A stretch of DNA of 5,871 nt from contig JAKALX010000256.1 of the NCBI GenBank assembly GCA_021823905.1, forward strand, positions 1 through 5,871, written 5' to 3'. Below the pieces are notes generated by a model. The model did no database searches, was not told the origin of the DNA, and saw only the letters and a program-made list of their open reading frames with translations. Every line of letters starts with the position of its first letter. Position 1 is the first letter of the stretch. The translations under genes were made by a program, and so were the position numbers. This document shows, in pieces, positions 1 through 5,799 of this stretch. Source of the DNA: Chloroflexota bacterium (lineage in GTDB: Bacteria > Chloroflexota > Dehalococcoidia > Tepidiformales > Tepidiformaceae).

Positions 1-897
1 CCCGCCCTCGCGCCAGTAGGCGTGCGTGATGATGTCGTGGCGGCCGACTTCGCGGCCCGCGTCGATCTCGCGGCCTTCGGGCACGGCCCAGTGGAAGAGA
101 CCGTTGTAGCGGGTGACATGCTCGCCGGTCGAAAGCTCTTTCACGTGCTCGAGGAAGGTAGAGAAGCGGCCGATGACGCCCATATCCTGGAGCCCCTCGG
201 CGACCTGGCAGAACGCGTCGGTGGTCACACCGGCCTCGGCCGCGCGCCCCGCCCAGATCTCGCGCACGAGCTCGGCCGGTTCGAACTCCCGCTTGAGCGC
301 GGTCAGGACGCGCCACTGGAGGTCGTCGAGCACGACGATCTCGGTGCCGACTACCTCGGCGGGGACGTCGGCGCGGGAACCGGGCTCGGTTCCCCGCCGC
401 CGCGTATGCCCGACGCCGAGGGCGAAGAGCTTCTTCGCGGGCATGAGGCGGTAGGAGCGGGCGCCGATCCGAGCCGCGAGGTAGGCGGCGTGCTTTTCGA
501 TCGCGTAGCCCTGGGGCACCTTCAGGGTGGTCCAGAGGCGGTACTGGGAGCCGGCCGTTTCCGCGTCGGTCGAGCGCAGAACAACGTGGCCCGAGAACGG
601 ATCGTCGCGGAAGAGGTAGTCGAAAGATTCCTGAAGCCGCTCCGGCGGCACGTTCCAGGCGCAGAGCGACCCGTGGGCGAGGCTTGTTGAGAGCAGCGTC
701 TGGCGGATGCGGCGGATGACGCCTGCTTCGAGCATGGCGCGAAGGCGGGCGGTGACCGTTTCGACGTCGATCCCCGAGCCGGCCGCGATGACGGCCAGGG
801 GATCGCGCTGGAAGCCGGGCACGCGGTCTTCCGAGACGGAGAGAATCGCCCGGTTGACGGGATCGTCGATGCTGACGGGGATTGGGGGTGCGGTCAG
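1..897 (-). CDS. Second double-module AhbA/AhbB-like (Lrp/AsnC-type) protein, 3' end outside window
   Basis: The frame is open from 897 to base 1 (299 codons) with no stop, so the C-terminus is missing. It reads as two tandem Lrp/AsnC-type modules. Module 1 has a winged-helix start (IDDPVNRAIL, residues 10-19), VIRRIRQ at 60-66, AWNVP at 80-84 and GHVVLR at 103-108. Module 2 has a winged-helix start (LDDLQWRVL, 190-198), GVIGRF at 240-245, GLFHWAVP at 266-273 and THAYWR at 291-296. These line up with the GMAVWKAAP and VSHCYQR segments of the AhbAB fusion in the same operon, and the His and Arg of the SHxYxR motif are kept in both modules. From this I infer a paralogous partner of the siroheme decarboxylase, comparable to NirG/NirH beside NirD/NirL, or a heme-sensing regulator. 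The exact activity is unknown. The start is unusual: after an in-frame TGA near 920 the first candidate is CTG at 897-895, overlapping the hemA stop. GTG at 822 would delete the first helix of the winged helix. Confidence 0.8.
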   Translation of the reverse strand, partial: MTAPPIPVSIDDPVNRAILSVSEDRVPGFQRDPLAVIAAGSGIDVETVTARLRAMLEAGVIRRIRQTLLSTSLAHGSLCAWNVPPERLQESFDYLFRDDPFSGHVVLRSTDAETAGSQYRLWTTLKVPQGYAIEKHAAYLAARIGARSYRLMPAKKLFALGVGHTRRRGTEPGSRADVPAEVVGTEIVVLDDLQWRVLTALKREFEPAELVREIWAGRAAEAGVTTDAFCQVAEGLQDMGVIGRFSTFLEHVKELSTGEHVTRYNGLFHWAVPEGREIDAGREVGRHDIITHAYWREGG

Positions 898-2057
898 GAG
901 CTGGCCTCCAGGACCGGCTCAGCCGCGAACAGATCGACCAGGGAGGCGCCGAGGGAGGGGTCGAGCGATCGCAGTCGCTCGGTCGGGCGATGGAAGATCT
1001 GGTTCACCAGCGAGCGGGTGATCGCCTCGACGGCCTCGGCTGAGAGCTCCGGATGCAACCGGGCGATGCGCACCGCCTCGTCGCGCCGGATCCGCTCGAC
1101 CTCCAGGCGCAGCCGGCCGAGGTGCGAGCGGCTGTCGGTCGACGCCATTACGAGGCGCTTGTGGAGGATTTCGCGCAGGCGGATGCGCAACGCTTCGCGG
1201 CGGGCCTCCGAATGCGACTGCGCGGCGGGTGCTGAGAGCATGCTCGCGATCGTGAGGACCGGGATGGCGAGCGAACCGCTGATGTTGCGCGGAGTGCCGA
1301 GGTCGACCGCCAGGCGGCGAATCTCCGGGAGCTGCGTCGCGTCGAGCGGCTTCGCCGCCGAACCCAGGCAGGTGACGAGCACGTCGACCGGTTCCATCGT
1401 CTGGAGACTGGCGAAAGCCACGTAGCGCATTGTCCGGGAGTCGAACCAGGCGTTGCTGGGTTCGCGGCGCGCGATCACAGAGATGTCCGTGAAGCCCAGC
1501 TCGACCGCCCGGCGAACGACCAGCCCGCCGACGGCGCCGGCGCCAACGACCGCGATCCTGCCGGTGACCGGCACGCCCGTGAGGTTGAGCGCGCGGTCAA
1601 GCAGGTGACCGGTGTGGGCGTTGAACTCTTCCTCGCTCCGGAGGGTGCGAGCGGCTGCCACCGCCACACCACCCAGCTCGGCGATTCTCGGGGCCGCCGA
1701 GGCGAGGCTGGTACGAACCTGGCCCAGGATCTGCTCCTCTCCAAGTGCGACGGAGTGAAGCCCCGCGGCGACCTCGGCGAGGTGGAGGAGCGCGTCGAAT
1801 CCCGTCCAGGCCATCGGCGCCGCGCATTCACAGGATTGGCTCTCATGGAACGCTTCGACGCGCTGGCAGCTTTCGATCACCGCCGCCCCGGCCCCGTGCG
1901 AGCGAGCGGCCTCGAGCACCGAGCCAAGCTCGGCCTGAGAGACAGAGGCGACCGGCCAACCGCACGTCTTAAAGTTGACCAAATCTCTCAAACAGTATTG
2001 ATCTTCTGGTGCCGATTGAAGACTTGCCACGGTTGCGTTCGGTTTATCGTACTTCAT
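894..2057 (-). CDS. hemA: Glutamyl-tRNA reductase (GluTR), divergent form in a siroheme/heme gene cluster
   Basis: GluTR reduces glutamyl-tRNA(Glu) with NADPH to glutamate-1-semialdehyde, the first committed step of C5 tetrapyrrole synthesis in the cytoplasm. From the ATG at 2057 the protein has 387 residues. The catalytic motif is ESCQRVE, with the nucleophile Cys64 and Arg66; most family members have S-x-C-N-R, so Gln replaces Asn. The signature GLHSVALGEEQILGQV follows at 99-114. A Rossmann loop GAGAVGG (172-178) starts the NADPH domain, AVDLGTPRNI follows, and a C-terminal dimerisation helix region contains ITRSLVNQIFHRPTERLR. The N-terminus is unusual: instead of the common G-x-N-H-K/R-T-A-P start it has VNFKTCGWPVAS, preceded by about 25 extra residues. 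A CxC pair (Cys76, Cys78) follows the active site. An upstream in-frame TTG at 2069 lies only 3 nt after GGAAGG, so I prefer ATG. The stop overlaps the next gene as CTGA. Confidence 0.9.
   Translation of the reverse strand: MKYDKPNATVASLQSAPEDQYCLRDLVNFKTCGWPVASVSQAELGSVLEAARSHGAGAAVIESCQRVEAFHESQSCECAAPMAWTGFDALLHLAEVAAGLHSVALGEEQILGQVRTSLASAAPRIAELGGVAVAAARTLRSEEEFNAHTGHLLDRALNLTGVPVTGRIAVVGAGAVGGLVVRRAVELGFTDISVIARREPSNAWFDSRTMRYVAFASLQTMEPVDVLVTCLGSAAKPLDATQLPEIRRLAVDLGTPRNISGSLAIPVLTIASMLSAPAAQSHSEARREALRIRLREILHKRLVMASTDSRSHLGRLRLEVERIRRDEAVRIARLHPELSAEAVEAITRSLVNQIFHRPTERLRSLDPSLGASLVDLFAAEPVLEASS
905..909 (-). promoter_or_regulatory. Shine-Dalgarno GGAGG supporting a CTG start
   Basis: Read on the minus strand, GGAGG lies inside the last codons of hemA, 7 nt before the CTG at 897-895. 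No ATG, GTG or TTG occurs in the downstream frame between the upstream in-frame stop near 920 and GTG at 822. This site therefore supports CTG as the initiation codon, probably by termination-reinitiation at the CTGA overlap. Confidence 0.5.
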
Positions 2058-2111
2058 CGTGGCTCGCAAGTGCCTTCCGATCGATCTCCACCATATCTCC
2101 GGGCATACAGG

Positions 2112-3203
2112 TCATGGATTCCGGCCAGCCTTCGCGGGAGCCGTGGCGGCGGCGGATTCGGCTTCCCGGAGCCAGTCGTCCCATTCGTCGCCGAAGTAGT
2201 GGACGCGGGCCTTCTTGTACTCGACCGAGGAATAAAGCACCGCGTGCTCGCGCAGGCCGGTCTCGCGCTGGATCGCCGAGATGCAGTCAGCGACCTCCTC
2301 GCTCGTGCGGCCGTGGATCATCGTGAAGAGGCTGTAGGGCCAGTCCTCGTAGACGGGCCGCTGATAGCAATGAGAGACCTTCGCGAAGCTCGCCATGATC
2401 GGGCCGGCTACCGCGCATTCCTCGGGCGCCGCCTTCCAGACGGCCATGCCGTTGGCGCCAAAGCCCGCCTCGCGATGGCGCAGCACCGCCGAGAGCCGCC
2501 GCAGCGCGCCGCGTGCGCGAAGCTCCTCGCCGGCTTCGAGCAGCGCCTCGGCCGAGGCGAAGCCGTGCAAGGCGGCCGCCGCGTCGAACGGCCGCGTGAC
2601 GATCGGAAAGGGCTCCTGGAAGGCGCGGACAGCGGCGATCTCGCGCTCGGAGGGCGCTTGCGGCCCGGCCGCAGTTGCGCCGGAGACCGGCTGCTCGGAA
2701 CGCGTGTCGGCGGCCGTCTCGTCCATGTCGAGCTTCACGCCCAGCTTGAACATGCGCAGCGCCGGCAACGGCCGCGTCGAGACCGCGCCGGTGAGCCGGT
2801 GGAGGAGAGCGACTTCCTCCGCCAGCGGGCGGCCCGCCGGCACGGCCAGCGTGTACCAGAGGTTGAAGTCGTGCGCGCGCTGGTAGTTGTGCGACACGCC
2901 CGGGTGGGCGCTGATCAACTTCGCGGCGGCATCGAGATGCTCGGGCGGATACTTCGCGGCGACCAGGCACGAGTCGTAGCCGAGTGCGCGGCCGTCGAAG
3001 ATCGCGCCGACCTGGCGGATCAGGCGGCCGTCGGCCATCGCTCGGGTGCGCTCGACGACCTCGTCTTCGGGAAGCCCGAGCTCTTCGCCAATGGCGGCGA
3101 ACGGACGGGGCACGAGCGGGATGTGCGTTTGCAGGCGGGTCAGAAGCGTCCGCGAAACGGCGTCAAGCGCTTCGCTTGCATCGGCGTGACGGTGTGCCGC
3201 CAT
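2112..3203 (-). CDS. ahbAB: Fused siroheme decarboxylase AhbA-AhbB (NirD-NirL type)
   Basis: AhbA and AhbB together decarboxylate the C12 and C18 acetates of siroheme to give 12,18-didecarboxysiroheme; the homologous NirDL(GH) proteins do this for heme d1. Here both are in one chain of 363 residues. Module 1 (about 1-160) has a winged helix, RQVGAIFDGRALGY at 63-76, GVSHNYQR at 102-109 with His105, then FNLWYTLAVP, as in AhbA/NirD. A low-complexity Ala/Thr/Pro linker covers about 161-183. Module 2 (about 184-350) has LRRLSAVLRHREAGF at 233-247, KVSHCYQRP at 274-282 with His277, and DWPYSLFTMIHG at 286-297, as in AhbB/NirL. The family fold is Lrp/AsnC-like but the conserved SHxYxR motifs mark the enzyme rather than a transcription regulator. 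It is the first gene of the minus-strand operon. The ATG at 3203 follows AAGGCGG with a 5-nt spacer. The stop overlaps an ATG (ATGA) that opens a tiny frame running into hemA. Confidence 0.93.
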   Translation of the reverse strand: MAAHRHADASEALDAVSRTLLTRLQTHIPLVPRPFAAIGEELGLPEDEVVERTRAMADGRLIRQVGAIFDGRALGYDSCLVAAKYPPEHLDAAAKLISAHPGVSHNYQRAHDFNLWYTLAVPAGRPLAEEVALLHRLTGAVSTRPLPALRMFKLGVKLDMDETAADTRSEQPVSGATAAGPQAPSEREIAAVRAFQEPFPIVTRPFDAAAALHGFASAEALLEAGEELRARGALRRLSAVLRHREAGFGANGMAVWKAAPEECAVAGPIMASFAKVSHCYQRPVYEDWPYSLFTMIHGRTSEEVADCISAIQRETGLREHAVLYSSVEYKKARVHYFGDEWDDWLREAESAAATAPAKAGRNP

Positions 3204-3371
3204 CGTTTCCGCCTTTCGCCCGGAGAAAGGTCATTGACCGGGCGAGAGGAAGTCTGCTATATCTTGCGCAAAAGTTCAAATCTTTTCTCTGCATCCGAGA
3301 AAAGATAGATTTGAAGACTATATGCAGCTTCTCTTGCAGGTGTTGATTCCATCAATAGGTGGGCCCGAGTT
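3204..3371. promoter_or_regulatory. Divergent intergenic control region
   Basis: This 168-nt gap separates the starts of the AhbAB fusion (minus) and the first radical SAM gene (plus), so it must hold the promoters of both operons. It is much richer in A+T than its surroundings: 45 of the 70 bases at 3261-3330 are A or T. It contains an extended imperfect inverted repeat (3254-3327), the palindrome TTGCGCAA at 3264-3271, a TTGAT-TCC-ATCAA dyad at 3343-3355 and the dyad GGTCATTGACC at 3229-3239. TATA-like stretches occur at 3258-3262 and 3319-3323, but no convincing -35/-10 pair with normal spacing could be assigned on either strand. Confidence 0.75.
3254..3327. repeat. Long imperfect inverted repeat in the divergent promoter
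   Basis: The core is a perfect 10-bp inverted repeat, ATCTTTTCTC at 3280-3289 and GAGAAAAGAT at 3297-3306, around a 7-nt centre. It extends outward as TTCAA (3275-3279) and TTGAA (3311-3315) after a 4-nt bulge (AGAT, 3307-3310). Still further out, CTGCTATATCTT (3254-3265) faces AAGACTATATGCAG (3314-3327), complementary apart from two extra bases on the right. The symmetry is centred near 3293, between the two operons. It could be an operator pair for one regulator acting on both directions, or a cruciform or RNA hairpin. It lacks a GC-rich stem with a T-run, so it does not look like an intrinsic terminator. Confidence 0.7.
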
Positions 3372-4544
3372 GTGACAGAGTCGACCCCGGCCATCCGCCC
3401 CAATCCCCGCCCCGATTTCGCGTCCGTCGATTTCGCCCGCTCGCCGTTCACCGTCGCCTGGGAGATCACCCGCGCCTGCGGCCTCGCCTGCATCCATTGC
3501 CGCGCGGAGGCGCAGCCGAGGCGCGACCCCGGCGAGCTGACCACCGAAGAAGCGTTCGGCGTCATCGACCAGATCGTCGATGTCGGCGGGCCGATCCTTA
3601 TCGTCACCGGCGGCGACCCGCTGATGCGGGACGACTGCTTCGACATCATCGAACGCGCCGCCTCTCGCGGCCTGCGCGTTGCCTTCTCCCCGTCGGCCAC
3701 CGGCCGCTGCACGAAAAAGGCGCTCGAGCGCGCCCGCGACGCCGGCGTCTCACGCGTTCACATCAGTCTCGACGGACCGGATGCGGCCTCGCACGACGCG
3801 TTTCGCGGCGTGAAGGGATCGTTCCAGCGGACGCTCGACATCCTGCGGTGGCTCCAGGAGGCCGGTGTCTCGCTGCAGGTTGGCACGACCGTGTCGCGCC
3901 ACTCGGTCGCTCGCCTGCCGGAGATCGCGGCCCTGATCGCGGCCTACGGCCCGGTGATGTGGAGCGTCTTCTTCCTCGTCCCGACGGGGCGCGGCCAGCT
4001 CCGCGACATGGTGAGCGCCGAAGAGCACGAACAGGCGTTCAACTGGCTCTACGACACGGCGAAGACGAGCCCCTTCGACATCCGCACCACGGCGGCGATG
4101 CACTACCGCCGCGTCGTCATCGAGCGGCGGCGGGCCGAGGCCGCGGCCGGCGCCGCAGGCCGTCCGCAGGGTGGCCCGGCGGCGTTCGCCAACGTCTCCG
4201 GCGCGGGATATTCGTTCCAGGGCGAGATGGGCATGTCGATGAAAGGCGTGAACGATGGCGACGGCTTCGCCTTCATCGACCACGTCGGCAACGTCTGCCC
4301 GAGCGGTTTCCTCCCGCTGCCGGCCGGCAACCTGCGCGAGCAGGGCTTCGCGGAGATCTACCGCGACAGCCAGCTGTTCCGCGACCTGCGCGACCGCTCC
4401 CTTCTGAAGGGACGTTGCGCGGCCTGCGAATACACGCCTGTCTGCGGTGGCTCGCGCGCCCGCGCCTACGCCCTGACCGGCGATTACCTCGAGAGCGATC
4501 CTTCCTGCGTCTACCAACCCCGTGGAGGTCAAGCAGCATGCTGA
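3372..4544 (+). CDS. Radical SAM/SPASM protein of the AhbD/TIGR04053 type
   Basis: Radical SAM enzymes cleave S-adenosylmethionine with a [4Fe-4S] cluster to start radical chemistry. The 390-residue chain has the cluster motif CxxxCxxC at Cys36, Cys40 and Cys43 (RACGLACIHC), GGDP at 80-83 in place of the usual GGEP, and SLDG at about 134-137. A C-terminal SPASM-like domain contributes Cys309, Cys349, Cys352, Cys358 and Cys379. Features that recall the TIGR04053 family are SPSAT near 107, FFLVPTGRG near 200, GVNDGDGFAFIDHVGN near 293-308, PSGFLPLPAGN (310-320) and CGGSRARAYALTGDY (358-372). AhbD heme b synthase, which decarboxylates Fe-coproporphyrin III, shares the last motif and overall layout. 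I infer that it acts late in the same heme pathway, but its substrate is not proven. An Ala/Arg/Gly-rich stretch lies near 253-266. The GTG start follows AGGTGGG by 8 nt. It overlaps the next gene by 7 nt. Confidence 0.88.
   Translation: MTESTPAIRPNPRPDFASVDFARSPFTVAWEITRACGLACIHCRAEAQPRRDPGELTTEEAFGVIDQIVDVGGPILIVTGGDPLMRDDCFDIIERAASRGLRVAFSPSATGRCTKKALERARDAGVSRVHISLDGPDAASHDAFRGVKGSFQRTLDILRWLQEAGVSLQVGTTVSRHSVARLPEIAALIAAYGPVMWSVFFLVPTGRGQLRDMVSAEEHEQAFNWLYDTAKTSPFDIRTTAAMHYRRVVIERRRAEAAAGAAGRPQGGPAAFANVSGAGYSFQGEMGMSMKGVNDGDGFAFIDHVGNVCPSGFLPLPAGNLREQGFAEIYRDSQLFRDLRDRSLLKGRCAACEYTPVCGGSRARAYALTGDYLESDPSCVYQPRGGQAAC
4524..4528 (+). promoter_or_regulatory. Ribosome binding site GGAGG for the AhbC/NirJ-type gene
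   Basis: GGAGG lies 9 nt before the ATG at 4538, inside the end of the preceding coding region. It fixes the start at 4538, although this frame stays open far upstream through the neighbouring gene. Confidence 0.7.
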
Positions 4545-5737
4545 GCGTTTCCCGGCTACTCAACGGCACGGTCACGGAGGGCGACGTCCTCCGCTATGGG
4601 CGCTCGTCGCAGCGCGGCCCCGCCCACCTGCTCCACTTCAGCGCCGACAAGAAGCCGGTCGTCGCCTGGAACATCACCGGCCAGTGCAACCTGAAGTGCA
4701 TGCACTGCTACGCCAGCGCCACCAGCAAGCCGTTCGACGGCGAGCTGACCACCGCCGAGTGCTACAAGGTGCTCGACGACCTGGCGGCGTACAAGGTGCC
4801 GAGCGTGCTCTTTTCCGGCGGTGAGCCGCTCATGCGGCCGGAGCTCTTCGAGTTCGCGGAGTATGCCCGGAAGATCGGCCTGCGCACCGTGCTCAGCACG
4901 AACGGCACCCTCATCGACCGCGAGACCGCCCAGCGCATTCACGACACCGGGTTCACCTATGCCGGCATCAGCCTCGACGGCATGCAGCCGACGCACGACC
5001 AGATCCGGGGCGTCAAGGGTTCATTCGAAAAGTCAGTCGAGGCGATCCGCCACCTCCGCGCGGTCGGCGTGCGAACCGGCCTGCGCTTCACGGTCCACGG
5101 GCGGAACCGGGCCGACATGGGCGCGATCTTCGACCTCATCGAGGAGGAGCAGATCCCGCGGATCTGCGTCTACCACCTCGGCTACGCGGGTCGCGGCGGC
5201 AAGATCTCGGCCTTCGACATCACGGCCCAGGAGACGCGCGAGGTCGTCGACTACATCTTCGAGCGCTGCGAGGACTTCTACCGTCGCGGCATCGACCACG
5301 AGATCCTGACCGTCGGCAACCACACCGACAACGCCTACCTCTATCTCGCCGTGCGGAAGCGCGATGAGCAGCGCGCGGCCGATCTGCGCCAGATGCTCGA
5401 ATGGAACGGCGGTAACCAGAGCGGGATCGCGATCGCCTCGATCAACCCGCGCGGCACGGTCCATGCCGACCAGTTCTCGTGGGACTACGCCCTGGGGAAC
5501 GTCCGCGAGCGCTCGTTCGGCGAGATCTGGGACGACCGCAGCCATCCGCGCATGGCGATCCTGAAGGACCGCACGAAACACCTGCCCCAGCGCTGCCAGG
5601 AGTGCCGCTTCGTAAACATGTGCAACGGCAACCTGCGGGCAAGGGCCGAATACGCGACGGGCGACTTCCTCGGCATGGACCCGTCGTGCTACCTGACAGA
5701 CGAGGAGATCCGCGAGCCCGCGGCGGCTGCTGTCTGA
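4538..5737 (+). CDS. ahbC: Radical SAM protein, AhbC-type 12,18-didecarboxysiroheme deacetylase (NirJ relative)
   Basis: AhbC removes the acetate groups at C2 and C7 of 12,18-didecarboxysiroheme to give Fe-coproporphyrin III; its relative NirJ acts at the same side chains in heme d1 synthesis. The 399 residues begin with an AhbC-like segment (SRLLNGTV, LRYGRSS, HLLHFSADKKPVVAWN). Cys50, Cys54 and Cys57 form the CxxxCxxC motif (QCNLKCMHC). GGEP is at 94-97, followed by LSTNGTLI, ISLDG and RGVKGSF. LTVGNHTDN, NGGNQSGI and FSWDYALGNVRER are typical AhbC/NirJ segments. A C-terminal auxiliary cluster domain has Cys353, Cys356, Cys362 and Cys384, ending in PSCYLTDEEI. The residues just before the first Cys are TGQ where TRR or TRT is usual. 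Length is normal for the family. It overlaps the upstream radical SAM gene by 7 nt, so the two are almost certainly co-translated. AhbC and NirJ cannot be told apart with certainty by eye. Confidence 0.9.
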   Translation: MLSVSRLLNGTVTEGDVLRYGRSSQRGPAHLLHFSADKKPVVAWNITGQCNLKCMHCYASATSKPFDGELTTAECYKVLDDLAAYKVPSVLFSGGEPLMRPELFEFAEYARKIGLRTVLSTNGTLIDRETAQRIHDTGFTYAGISLDGMQPTHDQIRGVKGSFEKSVEAIRHLRAVGVRTGLRFTVHGRNRADMGAIFDLIEEEQIPRICVYHLGYAGRGGKISAFDITAQETREVVDYIFERCEDFYRRGIDHEILTVGNHTDNAYLYLAVRKRDEQRAADLRQMLEWNGGNQSGIAIASINPRGTVHADQFSWDYALGNVRERSFGEIWDDRSHPRMAILKDRTKHLPQRCQECRFVNMCNGNLRARAEYATGDFLGMDPSCYLTDEEIREPAAAAV

Positions 5738-5799
5738 GCGCTCCCGCGTTCCGCTTGCCGCCGAAGCCGTCGCCGCCGACGCTCTACGGAGTGGCGACG

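Noticed and set aside
22..690. A 222-codon plus-strand frame at the left end
   Set aside because: It lies opposite the second double-Lrp gene, whose minus-strand translation shows clear module structure; the plus frame has none.
2112..3203. The AhbAB fusion as an ordinary Lrp/AsnC transcription regulator
   Set aside because: Two SHxYxR motifs, the FNLWYTLAVP and DWPYSLFTMIHG segments and the neighbouring heme genes mark it as siroheme decarboxylase, though the fold is shared.
3280..3306. The inverted repeat as an intrinsic terminator
   Set aside because: The stem is AT-rich and has no following T-run, and it lies between two divergent gene starts, where no transcript should end.
1605..3308. 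A 567-codon open frame on the plus strand opposite hemA and the AhbAB fusion
   Set aside because: It is antisense to two well-recognised genes, shows no family motifs and is Arg/Gly/Ala-rich, as expected from a shadow frame in GC-rich DNA.
3750..4532. A 260-codon minus-strand frame within the first radical SAM gene
   Set aside because: It is antisense to conserved radical SAM and SPASM motifs, with no recognisable domain or plausible ribosome site.
4556..5581. Two minus-strand frames (146 and 182 codons) within the AhbC-type gene
   Set aside because: They are antisense shadows with no motifs; the plus frame carries all expected AhbC/NirJ residues.
3359..5737. A 792-codon frame that would join the two radical SAM regions in one protein
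   Set aside because: Its first half is the wrong frame of the upstream radical SAM gene and encodes Arg/Pro-rich nonsense. The real gene starts at ATG 4538 with its own GGAGG.
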